A stretch of 64,000 nt of DNA from Chloroflexota bacterium (lineage in GTDB: Bacteria > Chloroflexota > Limnocylindria > Limnocylindrales > CSP1-4), in contig VBEC01000018.1 in assembly GCA_005883615.1 (NCBI GenBank), forward strand, positions 105,473 to 169,472, in the 5' to 3' direction. Every line of letters begins with the position of its first letter. Within the stretch, counting starts at the first letter, position 1. Under the pieces are notes generated by a model that searched no databases, was not told the origin of the DNA, and saw nothing but the letters and a program-made list of their open reading frames with translations. The position numbers and the translations under genes are program-made. Positions 10,160-19,360 of the stretch are shown here, piece by piece.

Positions 10160-11050
10160 GTGGTCACATCGATCGGTTCGCACGACAACGCTCCGCAACT
10201 CGGTGAACGCGAGGGCCTGTACGGCCCCGAGAGCGAATCATGGCGGCTCAACCGGGAGGCGATGCTGCTCCTCGGCGCCGGCCCGCGATCGCTGCTGATG
10301 CAGATCGCCCATCCCCTCATCGCCGAGGGCGTTGACCAGCACAGCGACTTCCGGGCGGATCCCTGGCGCCGCCTGCAAGGCACCCTCAGGAGCTATCTCC
10401 GCATCGTGTTCGGGACCACCAGCCAGGCGCGCGGGGAGATTTCCCGCTTGAACGGCATCCACCGCTCGATCAAGGGCCCCGTCCGAGACGCCGTTGCGCT
10501 CTCGACGACGCGCGCAGCCGGCTACTCGGCCCGCGACCCCCGGCTGGCGCTGTGGGTGCACGCCACGCTGGTCGATTCGACCATCGTCGCCTATGACGCA
10601 TGGATCGAGCCCCTGCCCCGGGAGCGGCGGGCGCGCTTCTACAGCGAGACGCGACCGATCGGCCTTGCCTTCGGGATACCGGAGGACCTGCTGCCGCCGG
10701 ATCTCGCGGCCATGGAGGCATATCTGGAGCGGATGCTGGATCCGGCCGGGCCCATTCAAGTGACTCCGACCGCGAGGGAGCTGGCTGGCTATATCCTGCA
10801 TCCGTCGATGGGTCCACTGTTTGCGCCGCTCGGCGTTCTACCCCCGGTCGCCTACGACTGGACGCTGTGGCCCGCGGTTGGGCTCCTGCCAAGCCGGCTT
10901 CGCGTCGAGTTCGGGATCCCGTGGAGCCCGGCGCGGAAGACGGTCGCCACATGGCTCGTGGGCGGCTGGCGTGCCTGGAATCCCCTGATCCCCACCGGCT
11001 TCCGATGGGTCGCCCAGGCTGCGCGCGCGGACGCGCGGCTCGCACGATGA
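10160..11050 (+). CDS. MpaB/DUF2236-family oxygenase-like protein
   Basis: SWRLNREAMLLLGAGPRSLLMQIAHPLIAEGVDQHSDFRADPWRRLQGTL is typical of DUF2236; GTG start inferred. Confidence 0.88.
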   Translation: MVTSIGSHDNAPQLGEREGLYGPESESWRLNREAMLLLGAGPRSLLMQIAHPLIAEGVDQHSDFRADPWRRLQGTLRSYLRIVFGTTSQARGEISRLNGIHRSIKGPVRDAVALSTTRAAGYSARDPRLALWVHATLVDSTIVAYDAWIEPLPRERRARFYSETRPIGLAFGIPEDLLPPDLAAMEAYLERMLDPAGPIQVTPTARELAGYILHPSMGPLFAPLGVLPPVAYDWTLWPAVGLLPSRLRVEFGIPWSPARKTVATWLVGGWRAWNPLIPTGFRWVAQAARADARLAR

Positions 11051-12459
11051 GCTCGGCAATCGCGCCCCCGGTGCGCAACGAAGGACGGGAGCGGGCGTTC
11101 CTCGACGCTATCTCTGCCAACCTTCCGGACGTCCGCCTCCTGCGCGACGAAGTCGACCGGGAGTCGTACCGAGCCGACGAGACTCCCTACCTCCAAACGG
11201 GCCTGCCGCTCGCGGTGGCGCTGCCGACCACCACGGCCCAGGTCGCCGAGCTCGTTCGGCTGGCCGCCGCCCACCTCGTGCCGCTGGTCCCGCGGGGCGC
11301 GGGAACGGGCCTGTCGGGCGGCGCGGCCGGCGTCGAAGGCGCCTTGACCGTGGCATTCACGAGGATGGACCGAATTCTCGAGATCGATCACGAGAACCTG
11401 TGCGTCGTGACTCAGCCGGGGATCATCAATGCGGAGCTGAAGAAGGCGGTCGCGGCGGAAGGCTTCTTCTACGCTCCGGACCCGGCGTCCTACGAGATGT
11501 GCTCGATCGGCGGAAACCTCGGGACGAACGCGGGGGGCCTGTGCTGCGTGAAGTACGGCCAGACCCGTGACGCGGTCCTGGGGCTCGAGGTCGTGCTCGC
11601 GGACGGATCCGTCATCCGGACCGGGGGCAAGAACATCAAGGATGTGGCCGGCTATTCGTTGACCCACTTGATGGTTGGCTCACAGGGCACGCTCGGGCTT
11701 ATCACAGAGGCGACGCTCCGCCTGCGGCCTGCCCCGCCGGCCCGCTCGACGATGCTGGCCTTCTTCCCGACGCTGGAGGCCGCCGGCGACGCCGTCAGCC
11801 GGATCACCGCTGCCGGACTTGGACCCGTCACCCTCGAGCTGATGGATCAGTTCACGATCGCGGCGGTCGACGACTGGCAAGGCCTCGGGCTGGATCGCGA
11901 AGCGGCCGGGATGCTGCTGATCGAGTCCGACTTGCCCGCGGCCGCGGCCGACGCCGAGCTTGCCGCGGCCCAGGAAGCGTGCGAGGCCGCCGGTGCGACG
12001 TCCCTCGTTCGTGCGCGTGACACACAGGAGGCCGATTGGCTGCGCCAGTCACGACGGACGGCATATCGAGCCCTCGAGCGGCTGGGCACCGTGCGGATGG
12101 AAGACGTTGGCGTGCCGCGCAGCCGGATCGCCGAGATGCTGCAGGCCATCGATCGAGTGGGGCAGGCGCACGGCGTGCGGATAGCGACCTTCGGGCATGC
12201 CGGAGATGGCAACCTCCATCCGAACTTCGTGTTCGAGCGCGACGACCCGCGTGCCAGGGAAGTCACTGAGGCCGCCCGGGCGGATCTCTACCGAGAAGCC
12301 CTGCGATTGGGCGGCACGGTTACAGGGGAGCATGGGATCGGCACCGCCCGACGCGACTTCCTGGAGCTGCAGCGCGGGGCCGACGCCGTCCGGGCGATGC
12401 GCGCCATCAAGCACGCGCTCGATCCCCTGGGCATCCTCAACCCGGGGAAGGTCCTCTAG
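11047..12459 (+). CDS. FAD-linked oxidase, glycolate oxidase GlcD-like
   Basis: PRGAGTGLSGGA, YAPDPASYEMCSIGGNLGTNAGGLCCVKYGQT, C-terminal GTVTGEHGIG; start overlaps the preceding stop. Confidence 0.93.
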   Translation: MSSAIAPPVRNEGRERAFLDAISANLPDVRLLRDEVDRESYRADETPYLQTGLPLAVALPTTTAQVAELVRLAAAHLVPLVPRGAGTGLSGGAAGVEGALTVAFTRMDRILEIDHENLCVVTQPGIINAELKKAVAAEGFFYAPDPASYEMCSIGGNLGTNAGGLCCVKYGQTRDAVLGLEVVLADGSVIRTGGKNIKDVAGYSLTHLMVGSQGTLGLITEATLRLRPAPPARSTMLAFFPTLEAAGDAVSRITAAGLGPVTLELMDQFTIAAVDDWQGLGLDREAAGMLLIESDLPAAAADAELAAAQEACEAAGATSLVRARDTQEADWLRQSRRTAYRALERLGTVRMEDVGVPRSRIAEMLQAIDRVGQAHGVRIATFGHAGDGNLHPNFVFERDDPRAREVTEAARADLYREALRLGGTVTGEHGIGTARRDFLELQRGADAVRAMRAIKHALDPLGILNPGKVL

Positions 12460-12528
12460 CCCGAGCCCACGGGCACGACGCCGTGGCCTGGGCGGTTCAC
12501 CGGTTGACACTGCGCTGGGCGTCTCCCG

Positions 12529-14016
12529 ATGATGCGCGGCCATGGACGCACCGAGGCGACGGTGACACTGGAGCCCGCCGTTCTCGCCCTTGACCTGGGG
12601 ACGGGAGAGGCGAAGGCGGGACTGATTGCCGCCGACGGGCGCCTGGCGGGTTTCGGACGGGCCGACTATCCGGTGGATGTGGATGCTGAAACGGGCCGAG
12701 CCGAGCAGGACCCGGATGCCTGGTGGCGAGCCATCTGCGCGGCGGCCATTGACGCCTTTCGCGGACCGAGCGGCGAGTTCGAAGTCGTGGCGATCTGCGC
12801 GGTCGGGCAGGGACCGACGCTCGTCGCCGCCGACGCGACCGGCCGCCCAACGCGGCCGGCGATCGGCTGGCTGGACTCGCGCAGCAGGAGCGAGGCGGCA
12901 GAGCTCGAATCCGTCCTCGGGCTCCGGGGCTGGGCGTTGGGCATCCTCCCGAAAGCGCTCTGGCTCGAGCGACACGAGCCCCGCGCTGCAGGGGACGCAA
13001 GCTGGTACCTCAGCGCCTGGGAATGGCTGGGCCTGCGACTCAGCGGTGCCGCTCGAGCCACCGTGGCCGTCGGGCAGCAGCCGCCCGATCGGCAGGCGCT
13101 CGCCTCCGTCGGGCTGGCGGCGGATCGGCTGCCGCCGGAAATTCGAGCCGGTGTGGTACTCGGGGAGCTGCGGCCTGAGGCCGCGGCGGACCTCGGGCTG
13201 CCACGCGACCTGCCCGTCGTGGCTGGGCTCGCGGATGCACTTTCGAGCTTCCTCGGGGCAGGTCTCATCGATCCCGGCGACGCGATTGACACGGGCGGGA
13301 CGTCCGGCGGCTTCGCGGTGTACTGGTCGGGCGAGGTGGCCCTGCCGGCCGAGTGGCGTTCATTCGTCCCGCTCGAGGGGCGCTTTGCGCTCGGCGGCGC
13401 AATGTCCGCGACAGGCAGGTCGCTCGAATGGTTGCGCGACGACCTCCTTCGCGGTCACGTGGGCACGGAGGCTCTCATCGATGAGGCGGCTGCCACCTCG
13501 CCCGGAGCAGGGGGCCTGATCTTCCTGCCCTATCTCGCGGGCGAACGCGCGCCGATCTGGGACAGCTCGGCTCGTGGGACCTTCGCTGGACTCTCGCTCG
13601 CTCATTCCCGGGGCCACCTCGTCCGCGCAGTCCTGGAGGCAAGCGCCTTCGCGATTCGCCACGTCGCAGAGCCCATCCTGGCGGCCGGCGTGTCGGTGAC
13701 GGAAATGCGCATCTGCGGTGGTCCCGGCCGAAGCGCGACCTGGAACCAGATCAAGGCAGACGTGACGGGCTTCCGCGTCGCGGTTCCTGCCGTACGGGAG
13801 ACAGCAGTCGTAGGCGCAGCGATCCTGGCGGCGGTGGGGATCGGCCTCAAGCCGGACCTTCCGAGCGCCATGCGGACGATGGTTCGCATCGAGAGCCGGC
13901 TGGATCCGCGGCCGGCCACGCGCGAGACCTACGACCCCCTGTTCGCCGCGTACAAGGCGCTCTATTCCGACCTGCGGCCGACCTTTGCGCGTCTCGCCGA
14001 GCTCGCGCATCACTGA
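12529..14016 (+). CDS. FGGY-family carbohydrate kinase (xylulokinase-like)
   Basis: LALDLGTGEAKAGL, FLPYLAGERAPIWDSSARGTFAGLSLAH, ICGGPGRSATWNQIKADV. Confidence 0.92.
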   Translation: MMRGHGRTEATVTLEPAVLALDLGTGEAKAGLIAADGRLAGFGRADYPVDVDAETGRAEQDPDAWWRAICAAAIDAFRGPSGEFEVVAICAVGQGPTLVAADATGRPTRPAIGWLDSRSRSEAAELESVLGLRGWALGILPKALWLERHEPRAAGDASWYLSAWEWLGLRLSGAARATVAVGQQPPDRQALASVGLAADRLPPEIRAGVVLGELRPEAAADLGLPRDLPVVAGLADALSSFLGAGLIDPGDAIDTGGTSGGFAVYWSGEVALPAEWRSFVPLEGRFALGGAMSATGRSLEWLRDDLLRGHVGTEALIDEAAATSPGAGGLIFLPYLAGERAPIWDSSARGTFAGLSLAHSRGHLVRAVLEASAFAIRHVAEPILAAGVSVTEMRICGGPGRSATWNQIKADVTGFRVAVPAVRETAVVGAAILAAVGIGLKPDLPSAMRTMVRIESRLDPRPATRETYDPLFAAYKALYSDLRPTFARLAELAHH

Positions 14017-14075
14017 CCGGCGCCCTGCCGAGACTGCCCTGCCGAGGCCACGACGAGCCCGTGCTAGACTCGCCG

Positions 14076-14243
14076 GACCTTCGGGGCAGGGTGCAATTCC
14101 CGACCGGTGGTAGACCTCGTCGATGACGAGGTGAGCCCACGAGCGGCTTGGTAGCCTCGCTGCCGAGCGTCAGCAGATCCGAAGACGACGCTCGAGTCGC
14201 CCAGCCGGAGCCGACGGTACAGTCCGGATGGAAGAAGGCACGT
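14076..14243 (+). promoter_or_regulatory. FMN riboswitch (RFN element)
   Basis: ACCTTCGGGGCAGGGTGCAATTCCCGACCGGTGGT...GAGCCCACGAGC...GTCAGCAGATCCG...GGAGCCGACGGTACAGTCCGGATGGAAGAAGG matches conserved RFN core segments. Confidence 0.95.
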
Positions 14244-14273
14244 CTGCGCGCAAGCGCGGGCACTCGATCGCGC

Positions 14274-14306
14274 GCCCCGAAGCAACCTGGAATTCGGGGC
14301 AGCATG
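14274..14306 (+). promoter_or_regulatory. Predicted riboswitch expression-platform hairpin (SD sequestor)
   Basis: GCCCCGAA (14274-14281) pairs with TTCGGGGC (14293-14300) just upstream of ATG 14304. Confidence 0.6.
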
Positions 14307-15137
14307 ATCACCAGCTTCACGATTGCGACCGAACGTCATGAGCCCTCGGAGCCGCCCCGGTCCGTTGCCGGCGTAGAGGTCCGCGGGCTCGATTTTTCGT
14401 ATGGGCCCGCCCGAACCGGCGAGGTCCCGCGTCCGGTGCTGGCCGGCGTATCCCTGTCCCTCGAGCCGGGTGAGCTGGTGGCGCTCGTCGGCCCCAACGG
14501 TTGTGGCAAGAGCACGCTCCTGCGGCTCGTCGCGGGACTCCTGAGACCAGCGGCGGGATCGATCGCGATCGGCGACCGTCCAGTCGACGGGCCGGATCCG
14601 CGGGTCGGTCTGGTGTTCCAGGCTCCCCGCCTCCTGCCGTGGCGCTCGGTGCTCGACAACGTCGCCTTTCCGCTCGAGCTCGCCGGCTGGGCGCGGTCCG
14701 CCCGATATGAGCGCGCCCGTGAGCTCCTCTTGCTGGTGGGCATGAACGGCAGCGAGGGGGAGCGGCCGCACCAGCTGTCGGGCGGCATGCGCCAGCGGGC
14801 GGCGATTGCTCGGGCGCTCGTTCTCGAGCCGTCGGTCCTGCTGCTCGACGAGCCCTTCAGTGCCCTCGATGCCTTGACCCGCGACCGTCTGAACCTCGAG
14901 CTCCAGGATCTGTGGCGAGTGACGGGCAGCAGCACCCTGCTGGTGACCCACAGCATTCCCGAGGCCGTATTTCTCGCGGATCGCGTCCTCGTGATGTCGC
15001 CGCGGCCGGGACGGATCGTCGCCGAAGTGCCGATCCGCCTGCCGCGCCCGCGGGCTCTCGACCAGCTTGACGCCGCGATCGTGTCCGAGTCAGCGGCGGC
15101 CGTTCGCATGCACCTAGAGGCCGAGGTGGCGGCATGA
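14304..15137 (+). CDS. ABC transporter ATP-binding protein (NitT/TauT type; predicted flavin uptake)
   Basis: Walker A GPNGCGKST, LSGGMRQRAAIARAL, LLLDEPFSALD; first gene after the FMN riboswitch. Confidence 0.93.
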   Translation: MITSFTIATERHEPSEPPRSVAGVEVRGLDFSYGPARTGEVPRPVLAGVSLSLEPGELVALVGPNGCGKSTLLRLVAGLLRPAAGSIAIGDRPVDGPDPRVGLVFQAPRLLPWRSVLDNVAFPLELAGWARSARYERARELLLLVGMNGSEGERPHQLSGGMRQRAAIARALVLEPSVLLLDEPFSALDALTRDRLNLELQDLWRVTGSSTLLVTHSIPEAVFLADRVLVMSPRPGRIVAEVPIRLPRPRALDQLDAAIVSESAAAVRMHLEAEVAA

Positions 15138-15898
15138 GGTTGCGCTCGGATCGCTTCCAGACCGGCTGGATCGTCGCTGCAGCCGTGCTGTTCGTCCTCC
15201 TTTGGCAGGCGATCGTGATCGTCGGCAACTTCCGGCCGTTCGTGCTGCCGCCCCCTGGCAGTGTCGGCGCCCGCTTCGTTCAGGCGTGGACCGACGGCAC
15301 GATGGAGCGGCATGTTCCGACGACACTGAGCGAGATCGTCCTTGGCTTTGGCGCAGGCGCGGCCCTCGGCGTGATCGTCGGGTATGTCCTCGCGCGTTCT
15401 CGTTTCGCCGAGCGCCTGCTTTCGCCCTACATCGTGGCCGCGCAGGCGACACCGGTCCTGGCGATCGCCCCGCTGCTGGCGCTCTGGTTCGGGACAGGCC
15501 TGCTATCGAAGGTGATCATCTGTAGCCTGATCGTGTTCTTTCCGATCGCCGTCGCCACGATGGTCGGCATCCGGTCGGTCGACGCCGACCTCCTGGAGAT
15601 GTGCCGCGCCTTCCGGGCACGCCCGGCGCAGGTGCTGTCCAAGGTCGAAATCCCGGGAGCCTTGCCGTCGATCCTGGGCGGCTTCAGGGTCGGCGTGACG
15701 CTGGCCGTCATCGGAGCCATCGTGGGGGAGTGGGCCGGCGGCGAGCAGGGCCTCGGCGTTCTCATCAACCTCGCGCGCGGGAGCCTGTTCGATACCCCGT
15801 TGCTGTTCGCCACGCTGGCGACCATCGCACTCATCGGCGTCGCCCTGTACGCGGCCATTGCCCTCCTCGAGCGCCGCCTGGTCGGCGCGCGAGGCTGA
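15134..15898 (+). CDS. ABC transporter permease (SsuC/TauC-like; predicted riboflavin RibX-like)
   Basis: BPD_transp_1 pattern (EMCRAFRARPAQVLSKVEIPGALPSILGGFRVGVTLAVIGAIVGEW); under the FMN riboswitch. Confidence 0.92.
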   Translation: MRLRSDRFQTGWIVAAAVLFVLLWQAIVIVGNFRPFVLPPPGSVGARFVQAWTDGTMERHVPTTLSEIVLGFGAGAALGVIVGYVLARSRFAERLLSPYIVAAQATPVLAIAPLLALWFGTGLLSKVIICSLIVFFPIAVATMVGIRSVDADLLEMCRAFRARPAQVLSKVEIPGALPSILGGFRVGVTLAVIGAIVGEWAGGEQGLGVLINLARGSLFDTPLLFATLATIALIGVALYAAIALLERRLVGARG

Positions 15899-15918
15899 AA
15901 CATGACAGAGGAGCCTCG

Positions 15919-17028
15919 ATGAACACCAACGCTCGCATCCCGTTCCTCGCCACCCTCGCCGTGGCCGTGCTCGTCGTCGCACTCCTGGTCGTCGGGCGGG
16001 GCGGGGGCTCGGGCCCATCGGCGTCGCCATCGCCATCGGCGTCTTCGGCTTCGTCTTCGGCATCCGGCTCAAAATCCCCGGTGGGATCGTCCTCGCCCTC
16101 GGGCTCGGTGGCCTTGACCAAGCTCAGCGTAGGTCTCGGATTCATCCCGAGCGTCCAGTTCGCGCAGTTCTACCTCGCGCAGCGAGCGGGTTACTACCGC
16201 GATGCCGGCCTGAATGTGACCTTCCAGAACAAGATCGACCCAGACCTGATCGCCCTGGTCGGCCAGGGGGCGCTCGACATCGGCATCGCCGATGGCACGA
16301 GCATCATCCCGGCGGTCAGCCAGAACATCCCGGTCCGCTATATCGCCACGGTCTATGCCCAGTTCCCAAACGTCGTCTATGCCAAAGCTTCCAGCGGTAT
16401 CAAAACGGCGGCTGACCTGCGCGGGCGAAAGCTGGGCACCCCCGGCAAATACGGATCGAGCTGGATCATGCTCCAGGCGCTACTCGGATCGGCCGGCCTC
16501 AAGACGTCCGACGTGGACATCCAGCTCTATCCCGACTTCGGGCAGGGTGCCGCGCTGCAGCAGGGCGCGGTCGATGCGGCAACCGGTTTTGTCAACAACG
16601 AGCCCGTCCAGCTGCAGCTGTCGGGGACGACGGCAACGATCCTGCGGGTCGACTCGATCGTGCCGCTGCCGGGTAACGGCCTCATCACGAGCACGGACAG
16701 CCTCGCGGCCAAGCACGACGCGCTCAAGGGCTTCGTGGCCGCTACGTTGCGCGCCGAGAACGACATCATCGCCGACCCGCAAAAGGGCCTCGATGCCGCG
16801 GTTGCTGCGGTGCCGGACCTCGGGAAAGACAAGGCGACGCAGATGGCCATCCTCAATGCCACGATCGAGACCTGGCAGAGCGACTACACGAAGGTCAACG
16901 GGTTGGGCGCCATCGATCGAGACGCCTGGACCAAGTCGATCACGTTCATGTCGGGCCTGCCGGACAAGCCCGTGGCTCGAGCCGTCACCGTCGACGAGCT
17001 CGTCAGTGAGGAGCTGCTGGCGAAGTAG
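15919..17028 (+). CDS. ABC transporter substrate-binding protein, NMT1/THI5-like (predicted riboflavin RibY-like)
   Basis: KLSVGLGFIPSVQFAQFYLAQRAGYYRDAGLNVTF...GQGALDIGIADGTSIIPA; membrane-anchor N-terminus and Ser-rich linker. Confidence 0.92.
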   Translation: MNTNARIPFLATLAVAVLVVALLVVGRGGGSGPSASPSPSASSASSSASGSKSPVGSSSPSGSVALTKLSVGLGFIPSVQFAQFYLAQRAGYYRDAGLNVTFQNKIDPDLIALVGQGALDIGIADGTSIIPAVSQNIPVRYIATVYAQFPNVVYAKASSGIKTAADLRGRKLGTPGKYGSSWIMLQALLGSAGLKTSDVDIQLYPDFGQGAALQQGAVDAATGFVNNEPVQLQLSGTTATILRVDSIVPLPGNGLITSTDSLAAKHDALKGFVAATLRAENDIIADPQKGLDAAVAAVPDLGKDKATQMAILNATIETWQSDYTKVNGLGAIDRDAWTKSITFMSGLPDKPVARAVTVDELVSEELLAK

Positions 17029-17109
17029 CGGCCGTCCGATCCGGCTACGGCCGGCCTCGTACGATCTGCACAGCATGGCCAACGACACCAGGCCCGGGCG
17101 GGCTCCTCC

Positions 17110-18450
17110 GTGAACCTCATGCCGGAGCGCCCACCGTTCGCGATCCGCGCGCGTCTCGTGACCCCGGCCTCGGACGGCGGCGCCCGGCACGAGCTGGACG
17201 GCCTCCTCGAAGTCGACGCAGGCGGACGAATCGGGGCGGTTCGGGCGTTTGCCGAGCTGGAGGGCACGCCCGAGACGCCGGTCGTCGACCTCCGTCCATG
17301 GGTGCTGCTGCCCGGCCTGGTCGACCTCCATGCCCACCTGCCGCAGCTCCCGAACGCGGGGCTCGGTGCCGGACTCGACCTGCTGACCTGGCTCGAGCGG
17401 TACATCTTTCCGCTCGAGCGCGGCTTCGACGAGGCGACCGCCGAGCGGCTGGCACCGGCGGCGTTCCGGGCTCTCGCAGCGGCGGGCACTACCACGGCCG
17501 TGCTGTACGGCGCGGTCTACGAACCGAGCCTGGACGCGTCATTCCGAGCCGCCGAGGCGCATGGCATCCGCGCGGTCATCGGCAAGGTGATGATGGATCG
17601 CGTCACCTATGACGACACCCTGCGGCCCGCGGACATCCTCGACCTTTCGCTGCGCCAGTCCGCCGACCTGTGCGCTCGCTGGCACGGCCGCGATGGCGGG
17701 AGGCTGCGTTACGCGTTCACGCCGCGTTTCGCGGTCAGCTGCACGGCCGATCTGCTGAGGGAGTCTGCCGCGCTGGCCGGCTCGACGGGCGCGTATTGGC
17801 AGACCCATCTATCCGAGGACCTTGGCGAGCTCGCCGAGGTCGCCCGCTTGTTTCCCGAATCGAGCGACTATCTGGACGTCTACGACCGGGCAGAGGGCCT
17901 TGGCAAGCGGTCGATCCTCGCGCACGCCATACACCTCTCTGATCGGGAGATCCTGCGCATGGCCGAGAGCGGCTCGCGCGTGGCCCACTGTCCTGCCTCG
18001 AATCTGTTCCTCGCGAGTGGCGCCATGCGCCTGGCGCGCTATCTTGAAGCCGGTGTGCTGGTCGGTCTCGGCTCCGACGTAGCCGCCGGCCCCGAACTGT
18101 CGATCTTCGGCGCCATGCGCTCCGGCGCATATACGCAGAGCGCGCTGCGGGTGGCGGGCGACAGCCGGCCTGTCCTGGGCCCCCTGGACTGGCTTCGGAT
18201 GGGGACGCTCGAAGGGGCCCGAGCACTCGGCCTGGAGGGCGTGATCGGCTCCCTCGAGGCCGGCAAGGAGGCCGATTTCATCGCGCTCGACCCGTCCTTG
18301 ACGGTGCCGTTGCCGGGGGTGGTTGCCCCCGCCGATGACCCCGCCTCCTCCGACGCCGAGGCCCTCATCAGCCGCCTGATCTTCCGCGCCCACCCGGCAA
18401 TGGTCCGCGGCGCCTGGGTCCGCGGCCGCCGCCTCGCAGGACCCGTTTGA
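17110..18450 (+). CDS. Guanine deaminase (amidohydrolase family)
   Basis: PGLVDLHAHLPQLPNAG, TWLERYIFPLE, VIGKVMMDR, YAFTPRFAVSCTADL, QTHLSED, AHCPASNLFLASG resemble the guanine deaminase signature order. Confidence 0.88.
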   Translation: MNLMPERPPFAIRARLVTPASDGGARHELDGLLEVDAGGRIGAVRAFAELEGTPETPVVDLRPWVLLPGLVDLHAHLPQLPNAGLGAGLDLLTWLERYIFPLERGFDEATAERLAPAAFRALAAAGTTTAVLYGAVYEPSLDASFRAAEAHGIRAVIGKVMMDRVTYDDTLRPADILDLSLRQSADLCARWHGRDGGRLRYAFTPRFAVSCTADLLRESAALAGSTGAYWQTHLSEDLGELAEVARLFPESSDYLDVYDRAEGLGKRSILAHAIHLSDREILRMAESGSRVAHCPASNLFLASGAMRLARYLEAGVLVGLGSDVAAGPELSIFGAMRSGAYTQSALRVAGDSRPVLGPLDWLRMGTLEGARALGLEGVIGSLEAGKEADFIALDPSLTVPLPGVVAPADDPASSDAEALISRLIFRAHPAMVRGAWVRGRRLAGPV

Positions 18451-18461
18451 TGTGGGCCTTG

Positions 18462-19112
18462 CTACAGCACGACGATGCCGCTGGCCCGTGGCTGCTGGCC
18501 GGCCGCGAGCGACGCCAGAATCTCGCCGGTGTCGAGGGGAAAATCCAGCCTCAGGCCCTCCCTGCACGCGGACAGGGCCCGGCGGTTGCCGATGGTCCCG
18601 GCGATCAGGAGTACGACCCGATCAACACGACCGTCACGCTTCTTCAGACTGACCTTTCGGGCGATAGCTTGCGCGTCCGTCAATCGTGTTTCCGCCTCGA
18701 TCGCGGTCCGGCCAGCTCCCACGACGAGAGCATCCCATGCCCGTCGATCACCTTCGATCGGAAGCGGAACCTCGAGTCGCCAGCCCAGCGATGGGTGAAG
18801 GCGCCCGCGAAGGCGCTCCAGGAGCGCTGCGTGGGCCGCGTCTCTCAGCGGGTCGCTTCCCGGATAGAAGCGTACCGAGATCTCCATCCCGAGGACTGCC
18901 GAGAGGCGGCACAACTGGTCAACACTGACACCGGATATACGCGCGCGTTCGATCCGCCCAACCTGGGCGTGCGACATGCCCGCGGCGCGGCCTACTGCTG
19001 CCTGACTGAGTCCGGAGCCAACTCGCGCGTCCCTCAGCTCATTGCCGACAACGGACACGATGCGTCTGCCCGAACGTTGCGCCCTGTCTATGAATCGTTC
19101 GCGAGTGGCCAT
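18462..19112 (-). CDS. XRE-type HTH protein with C-terminal PD-(D/E)xK-nuclease-like region
   Basis: HTH LSQAAVGRAAGMSHAQVGRIER; C-terminal AWDALVVGAGRTAIEAETRLTDAQAIARKVSLKKRDGRVDRVVLLIAGT. Confidence 0.75.
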   Translation of the reverse strand: MATRERFIDRAQRSGRRIVSVVGNELRDARVGSGLSQAAVGRAAGMSHAQVGRIERARISGVSVDQLCRLSAVLGMEISVRFYPGSDPLRDAAHAALLERLRGRLHPSLGWRLEVPLPIEGDRRAWDALVVGAGRTAIEAETRLTDAQAIARKVSLKKRDGRVDRVVLLIAGTIGNRRALSACREGLRLDFPLDTGEILASLAAGQQPRASGIVVL

Positions 19113-19172
19113 CGATGGCGATCGTCCCAGACGCCGCTCTACTCACGCTTATCGATTGCCTGCTCGCCGGCC

Positions 19173-19342
19173 GTTCAAACAAGCGATCGAGAGGCGCACT
19201 CAGGGCGCGTTTGGGTCATCCCCGCTCGCCGAGCGTTCAAAGAAGACGCAATCTGGCCGGCATCGGCGCATTTCGAACGCAGGGCGTTCAGGTTCGTTGG
19301 CGGTCGGCTGGGCGACCGTCCGTTTGAACGCCATGCGTTCAA
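19173..19342. repeat. Intergenic cluster of GAACGC/GCGTTC palindromes
   Basis: GAACGC-AGG-GCGTTC (19275-19289), TTGAACGC-CAT-GCGTTCAA (19324-19342), plus single GTTCAAA half-sites at about 19173 and 19233. Confidence 0.6.
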
Positions 19343-19360
19343 CTGGCCGAGTTGCGGAAC

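Noticed and set aside
10134-10383. N-terminal 83 aa of the 304-aa ORF 9469-10383
   Set aside because: Antisense to the conserved N-terminus of the MpaB-like protein; start at MTERS is more likely.
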